Source: Roseivivax jejudonensis
GTDB taxonomy: Bacteria; Pseudomonadota; Alphaproteobacteria; Rhodobacterales; Rhodobacteraceae
Length of the DNA: 64,000 nucleotides
Direction: 5' to 3'
Assembly: GCF_900172265.1 (NCBI RefSeq)
Contig: NZ_FWFK01000008.1
Coordinates: 124,001-188,000 of the forward strand
Below the pieces are notes generated by a model. The model searched no databases, was not told the origin of the DNA, and saw nothing but the letters and a program-made list of their open reading frames with translations. A program made the translations under genes and the position numbers. This document shows, piece by piece, positions 42,948 through 52,761 of this stretch (position 1 is the stretch's first letter; every line of letters starts with the position of its first letter).

Positions 42948-43505
42948 TTATTCTGCGTTGCGTATGAGGTATTCACCCATGCCGCGACGCACGAGCCGAA
43001 ACTCGTCTGCCTCGATCGGACGATAGCCGGAATTGTCGCGCTTTGCGAGTGCCAAGCGCAGATTGTCGCGGATTGCGTCACTTTCGCCATTGTCGAGCGC
43101 GTAGGCCCGGCGGAAGATCTCGGCCGCTTCGGCGACCTTGCCGCGTTCGATCAGGACAACGCCGAGGTTGTTCCACACACGCGGGTTCGCCGCGTCGGTC
43201 TCGACCGCGCGCCGAAGCTGTCCCTCGGCCTGGTTCAGACGCCCCAGCGCGAGGTTCGCCGATCCGATGGCGGACAGGACCTCGCCGGTGAGGCCCTCGG
43301 TCGCCGCGGCGCGCTGGTAGGCCTCGAGCGCGAGCTCGGGCTCGTTCGCATCGAGCAGGCGATGCCCCACGGTCAGGCCATCGACCGCCTCACCCCGCGG
43401 ATCGGTCGGTGGGGCGAAGAGCCGGTCGTCAGATTCGGAAAAGCCGCCCGATGAACACGCGGCCGATCCGAGAGTCGCGATGACGAACAGGTGCGCGATG
43501 CGCAT
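42948..43505 (-). CDS. tadD: TadD-like TPR lipoprotein (pilotin candidate)
   Basis: 185 residues with a lipoprotein-type N-terminus (VIATLGSAACSSGG; Cys17) and TPR units (AYQRAAATEGLTGEVLSAIG; NPRVWNNLGVVLIERGKVAE). TadD is needed in other bacteria for Flp pilus assembly. It begins six bases after tadC. The C-terminus has GYRPIEADEFRLVRRGMGEY, with no known function. Confidence 0.85.
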   Translation of the reverse strand: MRIAHLFVIATLGSAACSSGGFSESDDRLFAPPTDPRGEAVDGLTVGHRLLDANEPELALEAYQRAAATEGLTGEVLSAIGSANLALGRLNQAEGQLRRAVETDAANPRVWNNLGVVLIERGKVAEAAEIFRRAYALDNGESDAIRDNLRLALAKRDNSGYRPIEADEFRLVRRGMGEYLIRNAE

Positions 43506-43511
43506 GTATCC

Positions 43512-44483
43512 TCATTGGCCCAAGCTGCCGAGTTCCATGACGCCGACCGCCGAGGGGCCCACGAGAATGATGAGCAGCGGCGGCACCGTCAGCATCATCG
43601 TGGTCAATGTCATCTTCGTTGGCAACTTGTTTGCCTTCTCCTCGGCGCGCATGACGCGCTTGTCCCGCATCTCGGAGGCGTAGACCCGCAGCGCGTCGGC
43701 CACCGAGGTGCCGAAGCTCGCCGACTGGTTCAGCACGGTGACGAACGACGACACGTCCTGCACGCCGCAGCGTTCGGACATGTCGTTGAGGACCGCGGAC
43801 TTGTCCTTGCCGGCCTTCATCTCGTAGCTGACGAGCTGGAATTCCTCGGCGAGCGCGGGGTAGGACGCCCGCAATTCCTTGGAGATGCGCACGATGGCCT
43901 GGTCCATCGACTGGCCCGCCTCGACGCAGACCAGCATCATGTCGAGCGCGTCAGGAAAGCCGTCCTGGATCTGCTGGCGGCGCTCTTCGCAGCGCTTGTT
44001 GACCCAGTATTTCGGGCCCATGTAGCCGACGATGCCGGGCCCGAGAATGTACATGGCCATCTGCTTGGGCGTCGCGTCGGGGCCGAGCGCGACGAGGTAA
44101 TAGACGAGGCCGCAGCCCAGGAGCCCGAGGCCGAGGACGAACTGCGCGAGGTAGTAGTAGCGCACCGCTTCCTTGCTGCGGTAGCCCGCGTTCAGAAGCT
44201 TCTTCTTGATGTCGGTGTATTCCTCGACGTTCTGCGGCTCGAGGAACTGGGCGTACTTGTTGAGCTTGTCGTTCTTGGCCTTTTCGCGCAGCACGGCGCG
44301 GGTTTCGGCTTCCATCCGTCCGCGGTTCGACTTCTCGACAAGCTTGTCCAGCGGGTCCGGCCGCGAGTTCAGCATCATCGGAATGCAGGCCAGCAGCAGA
44401 ACGAAGGCAAGGCCGCCGACCGCGATCAGCGGACCGGCGGGGCCGAGCATTCCCACGAGCATCGCGTTGAATTGATCGAGCAT
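43512..44483 (-). CDS. tadC: Tad inner-membrane platform protein TadC
   Basis: A T2SSF-domain protein of 323 residues. Transmembrane helices lie near residues 15-35, 110-145 and 290-315. The conserved cytoplasmic segment DALDMMLVCVEAGQSMDQAI precedes SFVTVLNQSASFGTSVADAL. TadB and TadC form the inner-membrane base that the TadA ATPase drives. It lies 13 bases after tadB. Confidence 0.93.
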   Translation of the reverse strand: MLDQFNAMLVGMLGPAGPLIAVGGLAFVLLLACIPMMLNSRPDPLDKLVEKSNRGRMEAETRAVLREKAKNDKLNKYAQFLEPQNVEEYTDIKKKLLNAGYRSKEAVRYYYLAQFVLGLGLLGCGLVYYLVALGPDATPKQMAMYILGPGIVGYMGPKYWVNKRCEERRQQIQDGFPDALDMMLVCVEAGQSMDQAIVRISKELRASYPALAEEFQLVSYEMKAGKDKSAVLNDMSERCGVQDVSSFVTVLNQSASFGTSVADALRVYASEMRDKRVMRAEEKANKLPTKMTLTTMMLTVPPLLIILVGPSAVGVMELGSLGQ

Positions 44484-44496
44484 TCTCGGGGCCCCC

Positions 44497-45459
44497 TCAG
44501 ACCTTGATGTTCGTGAGCATCCGCATGACGAACAGGTTCGCCGTCAGCAGGATCGCCACGATGAAGCAGCACGGGATGAACCACGGGTGGTCCAGCACGT
44601 CGTCGTAGTAGTTCGGCTTCGTCACCTGGATCAGGATCAGGGCTCCCACCGGGAAGCCTGACAGGAACTTGCCCGACCACTGCGCCTCTGCAGTGATCGC
44701 CTTCACCTTGCGGAAGAGGCGGAAGCGCGCGCGGATCACCTTGGCAAGACCTTCGAGGATCTCGGCGAGGTTGCCGCCCGATTGCTGCTGGATCGCCACC
44801 GCCACCGCAAGGAAGCGAAGGTCCTGCATGTCGAGCCGTTCGGCCATGTGCTTGAGCGCCTCGCCGATGTCGCGGCCGTACGCGCTTTCGTCCGCGATGA
44901 TGCCGAACTCGGTGGCGAGCGGATCCTTGATCTCTTTCGACACGATCGAGATTGCCGAGGAGAACGGGTGGCCGACCCGGAGCGACCGGACCATCAGCTC
45001 GACCGCGTCGGGCAGCTGTTCCTCGATCATCGACAGACGCTTCTTGGACTTGTGGTTGATCCAGGTGAAGACGCCGCCGACACCGAACCCGACGCCGAGC
45101 AGGGCGCGGACGGGCAGGGAGGCATCGGTCCCGAGCGACAGCGCCACGAAGGCGACGACGCTGAGCGCGACCATGATCATGATCAGCTGTTGCGGCGTGA
45201 AGGCGATGGCCGCCTTCTGGGCGCGGTCGGCCAGCATGGAGTAGAGCGGGATGCCCTTGCTCTCCATGTGCTGGTCCATCTCCTTGCGCAGCTTGGCCAG
45301 CACCTCTTCGCGACGGGTGCCCTTGTCGAGCATCTCCAGCCGGCGGTTGACCTTGGAGTTCAGGCTGATCGACTTGCCGAACGCGACGAGATAGGCGCCC
45401 TCGACGAGGCCCAGCACGGCGATGAAGATCAGGCCGTATATGATGAATTCGGCGCTCAT
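44497..45459 (-). CDS. tadB: Tad inner-membrane platform protein TadB
   Basis: A T2SSF-domain protein of 320 residues, paralogous to TadC. It has an N-terminal helix (FIIYGLIFIAVLGLVEGAYL), two central helices, the segment LPDAVELMVRSLRVGHPFSS and SGGNLAEILEGLAKVIRARF, and C-terminal helices. It starts five bases after tadA. A basic region follows the first helix. Confidence 0.93.
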   Translation of the reverse strand: MSAEFIIYGLIFIAVLGLVEGAYLVAFGKSISLNSKVNRRLEMLDKGTRREEVLAKLRKEMDQHMESKGIPLYSMLADRAQKAAIAFTPQQLIMIMVALSVVAFVALSLGTDASLPVRALLGVGFGVGGVFTWINHKSKKRLSMIEEQLPDAVELMVRSLRVGHPFSSAISIVSKEIKDPLATEFGIIADESAYGRDIGEALKHMAERLDMQDLRFLAVAVAIQQQSGGNLAEILEGLAKVIRARFRLFRKVKAITAEAQWSGKFLSGFPVGALILIQVTKPNYYDDVLDHPWFIPCCFIVAILLTANLFVMRMLTNIKV

Positions 45460-45464
45460 GGCCG

Positions 45465-46931
<1,467 letters not shown>

Positions 46932-46946
46932 GGGTCAGCGTCTCCG

Positions 46947-48200
46947 TCAGGCGGCGTCGGCATCGGCGTCGGACTGGCCGACGGCGTAGAGCGACTGCGC
47001 GAGCTTGGCGATCTCGCGCCGGAGGGGGTTCTTTGCGGCCTGGCTGGCCAATGGCAGGCCGTGATCGCAGGCCTGCCCGACCACGCGACCGCCATCGGGC
47101 AGGTGCAGGTCGAGCGCGATGCCGAGGCTCTCGGCCATCCGCTTGGCGCGGCTCTTGCCCTGCAGGTCGGTGAACTTTGGTGCGCGGTTCAGCACGAAGC
47201 GCAGCTTCTCGAACGGCAAATCCTCGGATTGCAGCGCCCGCTTCAGCCGCAGCGTGTTCTGGGCGGAGCGCATGTCGAGCTCGACAAGTGCGAAGAACAC
47301 CTGCGCCGCGTTCAACACGGTTTCGGACCATTGCAGCACGGCGCTCGGCAGGTCGATGACCACGAAGTCGAAGTGATTGCAGGCGATGTCGATCAGCTTT
47401 TGCACCTCGGCCGGCCCGATCATGTCGAGCGGCAGAAGATCCGGCGGTGCGGTGAAGACCTGCAGCCTGTCATCGAAGTTCACCAGCGCCTGCGCAAAGC
47501 TCTCGGCATCGAGCGAATCGATATCCGACAGGATTTCGAGCACCGGCTCCTTGCGCGGCAGGTCGAGGTAGGTGGCGACGGATCCGAACTGGAGGCCGAA
47601 ATCGATCAGGCAGACACGCGGCGCGCGATCCTTGTCCTTCACGACCGTTGCGAGCTCCCATGCGAGGTTCACCGCGAAGGTCGTGGTGCCCACGCCGCCG
47701 GAGAGCCCATGCGCGGCGATCACGACGCCGTCGCCGCCCTCGGTCAGCTGAACTTTCTCGCCCTCCTGCGGCGCGGCCAGGACCGACGGCTCGGGGCGGT
47801 TCAGTCGCTCGACTGCGGCGGCAAGCTCGCCCTCGGGCAGGGGATAGGGCACGAACTCGTCGGCGCCATTCTTGAGGAGCCGGTGAAGGGCGGCCGGGGT
47901 CACGTCCTCCGCGATCAGCACGACCTTCACACCGCGCGCCTTGGCCGCAGCGATCAGGTGATCGAGGCGGTCGATATTCTCTTCGTCGGTGTCGTCGATG
48001 GCGAGCGCGATGAACTCGAGCGACGCAGCGTCCGGCTGACCGAGAAAGGTCATCGCTTCGGAAAATCCGAGGTCTCCCCAGGACTCGCCCAACAACTGCT
48101 CCATATCTTCGATCAGCAGGTCGAACAGCTGAACGTCGCGGCTCACCGTGCAGGCGCGCACGGGACCGATTTCGGCAGTCTGGGCTGTGGCAAGCGTCAT
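46947..48200 (-). CDS. cpaE: Pilus localisation ATPase-like protein CpaE/TadZ
   Basis: 417 residues: an atypical receiver-like N-terminal domain (about 15-125; VKVVLIAEDVTPAALHRLLK) then a MinD/ParA-like domain. The P-loop reads GLSGGVGTTTFAVNLAW, so the usual lysines of the deviant Walker A are missing. This is described for CpaE/TadZ proteins, which act as polar landmarks for the secretion machine. CLIDFGLQFGSVATYLDLPR and FVVIDLPSAV are further MinD-like elements. The ATG at 48200 follows a GAGG. A 314-base gap separates it from the ompA-like gene. Confidence 0.92.
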   Translation of the reverse strand: MTLATAQTAEIGPVRACTVSRDVQLFDLLIEDMEQLLGESWGDLGFSEAMTFLGQPDAASLEFIALAIDDTDEENIDRLDHLIAAAKARGVKVVLIAEDVTPAALHRLLKNGADEFVPYPLPEGELAAAVERLNRPEPSVLAAPQEGEKVQLTEGGDGVVIAAHGLSGGVGTTTFAVNLAWELATVVKDKDRAPRVCLIDFGLQFGSVATYLDLPRKEPVLEILSDIDSLDAESFAQALVNFDDRLQVFTAPPDLLPLDMIGPAEVQKLIDIACNHFDFVVIDLPSAVLQWSETVLNAAQVFFALVELDMRSAQNTLRLKRALQSEDLPFEKLRFVLNRAPKFTDLQGKSRAKRMAESLGIALDLHLPDGGRVVGQACDHGLPLASQAAKNPLRREIAKLAQSLYAVGQSDADADAA

Positions 48201-48514
48201 GGGCCTCACATCCTTTGCAAATCGCGCCGATGCGCCCGGAACGGGGCACGGCTCCGGTGGCAAATCCGCCGGACCCGGGACGCAGGCGCATCGGTCCCTC
48301 GGGACGACGCGGCACGCACCGGTGCTATGCGAGGACCCTCGCAATCAATGGCGGCAACATTTGGACGAAATTATCGTGATTGTACGATGATCGGCCACGG
48401 TCGGACCCGGGCAGGCAGCATCGTTGCGCAGCGGAACGGTGCCGCGCGTTCTCGTGATATATCATACGGTTGGACTGTCGGAGCGCGCTGTTCCCGGCGC
48501 CCCGACGGGGCAGA
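48201..48514. other. Gap in the Tad locus with hairpin and possible promoter for cpaE
   Basis: A compact hairpin GCCCC/GGGGC (48499-48511) follows the OmpA gene stop on the minus strand. Further on, the minus strand has TATGAT within an AT-rich patch (about 48453-48465) that could serve as a -10 element, without a convincing -35. No ORF is supported. This break may separate the surface half of the locus from the motor half transcriptionally. Confidence 0.4.
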
Positions 48515-49192
48515 TCAGCCGTCGCCGCCGCCTCCGCCGCCGATCTGGCCGACGCCGCCGCCCGAAAGGGTCGAGGTGGGCTGCGCGCTCTGCACGTAAT
48601 CGCGGTAGATGATCTCGGCATATTTGCCGTCGAGCACACTCGGATGGCCTTTGACGAAGCCCGATACCTCGGTCACCGTCCGGCGATTGCGGCGTTCGCG
48701 ACCCTCCGTGACGACGAGCGGCTGCGTTTCGCCATAGGACACGACCGCTTCGAGCCGCGACAGGCTGATCCCCTGCTGTCCGAGGAAGGCCACGACAGCC
48801 TGCGCGCGGCGCAGGCCGAGCGCCTTGTTGTAAGCGTCGGAGCCCACAAGATCGGTGTGACCGTAGACCCGGAAATGAATCTCGGGAAACTGCCGGATGA
48901 AGTTCGCCTGCTGGAGCAGGGCAGAGCGTGCCGCGGCGCCGAGCGACGCGGAGTTGAACGCGAAGTTCACCGTCGTCGGGACCTCGGCGGCGAAGCGCTG
49001 TTGCAGATCGTAGGCGTAGTCAGACTGCCCCTTCATCCGGGCCAGGTTCGACTTGGTCGCGGTGCCGAACGCCCCGGTGTCGATCACGGCGCCACTTTCG
49101 CGGTGAAACTGGGTGAAGACGGGGTCGCGCCCGGCATCGCCGCAGGCCGACAGTGCCAGAAGACCGGCGGTGCTCAGGAGAAATGCGCGCAT
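48515..49192 (-). CDS. OmpA-family lipoprotein in the Tad locus
   Basis: 225 residues. The lipobox LSAC (Cys17) ends the signal peptide. The OmpA C-terminal domain binds peptidoglycan: TTVNFAFNSASLGAAARSAL, FRVYGHTDLVGSDAYNKALG, LRRAQAVVAFL and GRERRNRRTV. The tail is glycine-rich (SGGGVGQIGGGGGGDG). OmpA-like proteins often accompany tad secretin genes and may anchor the outer-membrane channel. The ATG at 49192 has GAGGGG upstream and is preferred to the one at 49210. Confidence 0.87.
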   Translation of the reverse strand: MRAFLLSTAGLLALSACGDAGRDPVFTQFHRESGAVIDTGAFGTATKSNLARMKGQSDYAYDLQQRFAAEVPTTVNFAFNSASLGAAARSALLQQANFIRQFPEIHFRVYGHTDLVGSDAYNKALGLRRAQAVVAFLGQQGISLSRLEAVVSYGETQPLVVTEGRERRNRRTVTEVSGFVKGHPSVLDGKYAEIIYRDYVQSAQPTSTLSGGGVGQIGGGGGGDG

Positions 49193-49212
49193 CGTGCGAC
49201 CCCTCGTCATTC

Positions 49213-50628
49213 TCAGTCCATTACGTAGCCGTAGGACCCGTTGAAATCCTGCCGGGCGACCTCGCCGGCGGCGCCGGCCTTGGGACGACGGGTGCCGTCG
49301 CTCACCCGGCCGTACAGGAAGAGATCCTTTTCGGAGGGCGGGCGCACGCGATCGGTCGGCAGCGCCAGGGCTTCGCCCTTGGTGGGCGTCACGAGATGCG
49401 GCGTGATGATGATGACGAGCTCGGTCTGGCTGCGCTGGTATTCCGCGCTGCGAAAGAGCGCGCCGAGGACCGGCACGTCACCAAGCCACGGCACCTGCCC
49501 GTTGATGTCGCTGAAATCGTCCTGCAGAAGGCCGGCGATGGCGAAGCTCTCGCCGTCACGCAGTTCGACCGTGGTCGAGGCCTCGCGCCGGGTGAAGGCG
49601 TCGATCTGGAAGGCGTCGATCTGGACGCCGTTCGCGGGGTCGATGGCAGACACGGCGGTCTGCAGCTCGAGATTGATGAGATCGCCGTCGACGACGCGCG
49701 GCACGAAGTCGAGTTCGATACCGAACGGCTTGAACTCGACGCTGATCGAGCCTTCGTCCTGCGCGATCGGGATCGGGTATTCGCCACCGGCGAGGAAGCG
49801 CGCCTCCTGGCCCGAGAGGGCGGTGAGGTTCGGCTCGGCCAGCGTGCGCACGACACCCTTGGATTCGAGAGCTTCGAGCAGAATGCCGACCTCGAGCCCG
49901 CCGACATCGAAGCCGAGCAGCGCTGCTCCGGTCGATCCGGCCTGTGGCGAGACCGCGCCCACCGCGCCGGCGCCCACACCGGCACCCGCGCCGGCGCGCA
50001 CGCCGAGATCGCCGCCGAATCCGTCGCCGATCACCGACAGCGAAGAGCGCAGGGCCTTGGAGACCGAGCGCTGCATTTCCGCGAAGCGGACCTTGAGCAT
50101 GACCTGCTGGACGCCGCCGACCGTCATCAGGTTCGAGACCCGGTCGGGTGCGTAGCGCTGCGCCAGTTCCAGCGCGCGGTCGAGCTTCTGGACCGATGAG
50201 ACCTGTCCCGACAGCACGATGCCGTCGTTGGCGGTGCGGACCTCGATGTCCTCGCCGGGCAGGATCTGCTGCAGCCGCTCCTTGAACTCCGAGACGTCGG
50301 CCGAAACGCGCACGTCGACGTTGGAGATCAGCCGGCCGTTCTCGTCGAGGATGGTCAGCGTGGTGGTGCCGGGCGCCTTGCCGAGGACGTAGATCGTGCT
50401 GTCCGACAGCGACGAGATGTCCGCGATGGCGGGGTTGGCGATGGAGAGCTCCGCGAAGGGCATCTCGCTTTCGACGACCACGGCGCGATTCATGGGCACG
50501 CTGAGCGTGCGTCCGACCGCGCCCTGAACGACGCGCAGCGTCTGTGCCTCGGGGGCGGGGACCGCCAGCGGTGCAGCGGCACAGGCCAGCCCAAGCGTGG
50601 CCGCCTTCAGGATCCTGTCGATGTGCAT
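49213..50628 (-). CDS. cpaC: Tad/Flp pilus secretin CpaC/RcpA
   Basis: The outer-membrane channel of the pilus, 471 residues. A signal peptide (ATLGLACAAAPLAVPAPEAQ) is followed by the pilus-assembly N domain (VPMNRAVVVESEMPFAELSI) and a BON domain (GIVLSGQVSSVQKLDRALEL). The secretin core contains VRTLAEPNLTALSGQEARFL, GGEYPIP and PWLGDVPVLGALFRS, and TELVIIITPHLV closes it. A glycine/alanine-rich loop (about residues 215-235) precedes the gate. The start at 50628 (MHIDRIL) is preferred to a GTG at 50649. Confidence 0.95.
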   Translation of the reverse strand: MHIDRILKAATLGLACAAAPLAVPAPEAQTLRVVQGAVGRTLSVPMNRAVVVESEMPFAELSIANPAIADISSLSDSTIYVLGKAPGTTTLTILDENGRLISNVDVRVSADVSEFKERLQQILPGEDIEVRTANDGIVLSGQVSSVQKLDRALELAQRYAPDRVSNLMTVGGVQQVMLKVRFAEMQRSVSKALRSSLSVIGDGFGGDLGVRAGAGAGVGAGAVGAVSPQAGSTGAALLGFDVGGLEVGILLEALESKGVVRTLAEPNLTALSGQEARFLAGGEYPIPIAQDEGSISVEFKPFGIELDFVPRVVDGDLINLELQTAVSAIDPANGVQIDAFQIDAFTRREASTTVELRDGESFAIAGLLQDDFSDINGQVPWLGDVPVLGALFRSAEYQRSQTELVIIITPHLVTPTKGEALALPTDRVRPPSEKDLFLYGRVSDGTRRPKAGAAGEVARQDFNGSYGYVMD

Positions 50629-50776
50629 GTGACCTGCCTTTCCGATCACGCCTCAGGTGCAGGTCTTTTCCGCCCGCATTTTCGGCAAAGGTGCGGGACA
50701 CTCGGAATTATTGCAAGAATCAAATGGTTCGCCGGCACAATGTATGTGGACAACTGGCAACAGGCACACATGCGAA

Positions 50777-50800
50777 CGGGCGCCCTCACCGGGGCGCCCG
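50777..50800 (-). terminator. Hairpin between cpaB and cpaC
   Basis: CGGGCGCCC (50777-50785) and GGGCGCCCG (50792-50800) form a perfect 9-bp stem with a 6-base loop, 25 bases after the cpaB stop on the minus strand. No run of T follows, so it may be an RNA-stability or partial termination element within the Tad operon rather than a full terminator. Confidence 0.45.
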
Positions 50801-50824
50801 CATCCCAAGCCGTTGATCCTGTTG

Positions 50825-51685
50825 TCAGTTCGTGCAGGGAATCGGGATCTCGACCACCTCGGCGCCGCGGCGGGTGCGGATGGTGCAGACCTCCTTGGTC
50901 TCCTGCTGGACCTGCTCGCGGCGCTCTTCGAGCCCGAGCAGCGACCTCTGATCGACCTCGATTGCCTCGGCGATGGTGTCGTCGTCGGGCGACATCAGCG
51001 ACAGGGACAGGTTTCCGGTCGACTGCGCCTGGGCGAGTGCCGCGACCTGCTGGGGGCTCGCCGCCACGGTGACCGTACGGGCGATGATGGCGCTCGCCGC
51101 CGAATCCTCGACCGTCGAGGTCTGGTCGATGGCAATGAGTTCGATGCCGGTCTGGATCAGCTTGGTGACCTCGCCCGCCGATCCGCCGTTGCCGGCGCGG
51201 CCGGTCCAGTAGATGTCGACCCGGTCGCCCGGACGCAGGAAGCCCGACACGCCGGAGGCCACGTCAACCTTGATCGCGAAGGCGCGCTGGCCGCGCTCGA
51301 GCCGGTTGGTCAGGCTCGCCTCGCCACCGGGCTCGGAAACCTTGACCTCCATGAACGCCTCGTTCTTCTCGATCGGGCGCAGCGCGACGCGCGGACGCGA
51401 CGGATCCACGTTGACCGGGTTGTCGGGACCGAAATGGCCTTCGGGCAGCGACTCGACCGGCCACAGGCTGAGGCGCACGTCCTCTTCGGTGATCGGCTCG
51501 CCGTAGCGGATCGACCGGTTGGCGACCCAGACCTTCGTGGTCGGCAGGGCCGATGCCTCGGCACTCTTGCGCCGCTCCTCGGCCAGCGCCGCCTCGTAGG
51601 CGCCGATATAGTTCTGAGCCATGTAGACCGCGAAGCCGGCGAGGCCGAGCCCGGCGATCAGGACAAGTCCGAAAATCATTCTCAT
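50825..51685 (-). CDS. cpaB: Flp pilus assembly protein CpaB/RcpC
   Basis: 286 residues. An N-terminal transmembrane anchor (FGLVLIAGLGLAGFAVYMAQ) precedes an SAF domain (VWVANRSIRYGEPITEEDVR) and the CpaB core (RGQRAFAIKVDVASGVSGFL, RPGDRVDIYWT). A C-terminal tail holds two cysteines (VCTIRTRRG, PIPCTN). CpaB works with the secretin in the periplasm. It lies between the pilin genes and cpaC, the usual Tad order. Confidence 0.93.
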   Translation of the reverse strand: MRMIFGLVLIAGLGLAGFAVYMAQNYIGAYEAALAEERRKSAEASALPTTKVWVANRSIRYGEPITEEDVRLSLWPVESLPEGHFGPDNPVNVDPSRPRVALRPIEKNEAFMEVKVSEPGGEASLTNRLERGQRAFAIKVDVASGVSGFLRPGDRVDIYWTGRAGNGGSAGEVTKLIQTGIELIAIDQTSTVEDSAASAIIARTVTVAASPQQVAALAQAQSTGNLSLSLMSPDDDTIAEAIEVDQRSLLGLEERREQVQQETKEVCTIRTRRGAEVVEIPIPCTN

Positions 51686-51844
51686 GGGACAACCTCCTCA
51701 GGGGCGTGTCGGGCCGGAGCGGCCAATCGGGCAGACGCTGACACCGAAAGGCGCCGAAAGAATGGCGCCGTCGCGGAAATGGGGAATTCGTCTGGTCGCA
51801 GATGTGGCGCGAATGCGCGGAGCCGAGCTGTGTCGCAACCGCGG

Positions 51845-51866
51845 CCGGGCCGGTTCTCCGGCCCGG
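51845..51866 (-). terminator. Hairpin downstream of the pilin genes
   Basis: CCGGGCCGG and CCGGCCCGG form a perfect 9-bp stem with a TTCT/AGAA loop, starting 18 bases after the stop of the second pilin on the minus strand. Such hairpins after pilin genes can limit read-through so that pilin mRNA exceeds the rest of the operon. Confidence 0.5.
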
Positions 51867-51884
51867 TGCGTGGTCCGCGTCACT

Positions 51885-52064
51885 TTAGTCGGGCTTATTG
51901 GCCCAAGCGTTGGAGATGGCGACGTCGCCAGCTCCAACCGCACTGGTCTGGATGCCCGTCGCGGCCATGTAGGCCAGCGTAACCACGGCAGCGGTCAGCA
52001 CGACCCACTCGACGGTGACAGCGCCGGATTCATCTGAGGCAAAGCGCGAAAGAAAACGTGTCAT
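51885..52064 (-). CDS. Flp-like pilin (second of two)
   Basis: 59 residues. The Flp prepilin site is ESG|AVTVEWVVLTAAVV, where cleavage by CpaA after Gly leaves Glu at +5, followed by a single hydrophobic helix. The C-terminal part (GDVAISNAWANKPD) is short. The start at 52064 (MTRFLSRF) is chosen by comparison with the paralogous pilin; an in-frame ATG at 52082 is possible. It lacks the Glu-Tyr pair of canonical Flp1. Confidence 0.82.
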   Translation of the reverse strand: MTRFLSRFASDESGAVTVEWVVLTAAVVTLAYMAATGIQTSAVGAGDVAISNAWANKPD

Positions 52065-52176
52065 CCGTACAGACTCACCCAAACAGAAACCCGCGCCATC
52101 CGTCTTGCCATGTCCAACCGGGCCTCTCGGAGGATCGACCGGCCGGAGTGGCTTGGGCTGACGCGGGTTTTATCGT

Positions 52177-52214
52177 GACCATCCGGAAGACGCAGGGGGC
52201 CGCGCCTTCCGGTC
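52177..52214 (-). terminator. Hairpin downstream of the first pilin gene
   Basis: On the minus strand GACCGGAAG (52214-52206) pairs with CTTCCGG-AT-GGTC (52189-52177), starting 12 bases after the pilin stop. Further on, AAACCCGCG and CGCGGGTTT (about 52090 and 52170) could form a longer-range pairing. It probably protects or ends the abundant pilin message. Confidence 0.45.
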
Positions 52215-52226
52215 TGATCAGGCGTA

Positions 52227-52415
52227 TCAGTCGTAGGAAACGCCCGAGCCGGTCAGCATGCCGGTGCCGGCGCGGCCGACGAGGTCGGTGGCGTTGGACT
52301 GGATGGTCGAGTAGGCTGCGATGGCGAGGCCAACGACTGCTGCGGTCAGCACGACCCAGTCAACGGTCACGGCGCCGGCTTCGTCCTTGCGGAAGTTCTT
52401 CAGAAACTTGATCAT
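52227..52415 (-). CDS. Flp-like pilin (first of two)
   Basis: 62 residues with GGAGTAAG before the ATG at 52415. The leader MIKFLKNFRKDEAG is cleaved before AVTVDWVVLTAAVVGLAIAA. The +5 residue is Asp rather than the Glu usual in Flp pilins, so it may be a minor or pseudo-pilin, or a family-specific variant. The C-terminus is polar (GRAGTGMLTGSGVSYD). It is the promoter-proximal gene of the Tad locus. Confidence 0.83.
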   Translation of the reverse strand: MIKFLKNFRKDEAGAVTVDWVVLTAAVVGLAIAAYSTIQSNATDLVGRAGTGMLTGSGVSYD

Positions 52416-52761
52416 GATCTTACTCCGTAGATAAGGTTTGCTCTTGCTTTCCAACCGGTCCGGGGGTTCGTCGGGAGCTCTCTCATTCATCCCGTTCCCT
52501 TGCGGTATGGTGCTAAATAGCCGGGAGATTGGGGCACGAGTTTGGCTTGAACGGGCCCATTTTGTAGTTAACCACTTTTTTTGACGGGGCCTTTCGGCGG
52601 CGCTTTCAGGCATGCCCGGCGTGTGAAAAGACCAATATCTGTTGCGCCTGCGCCGCCATCCCACGCCGATCCGCCGGGGTCGCCTTGGGCCCGGACGGTC
52701 GCTCTGGCATTCTCGGCTCAACGCGGCAGAGACCGCCGATGCCCCGGAGGCGCAGCAGTAC
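52416..52761. other. Divergent promoter region of the Tad locus and the transglycosylase gene
   Basis: About 345 bases between two divergently transcribed genes. It is locally AT-richer than its surroundings (a T-run with TTGACGGGG at about 52573-52585; GTTAAC at about 52567). GTTAAC contains a TTAAC half-site of the CtrA type, but the second half at seven-base spacing is not convincing. No ORF is supported. Confidence 0.4.

Noticed and set aside
52540-52600. CtrA binding site (TTAA-N7-TTAA) in front of the Tad locus
   Set aside because: Only one TTAAC half-site is clear; the second half at seven-base spacing does not match.
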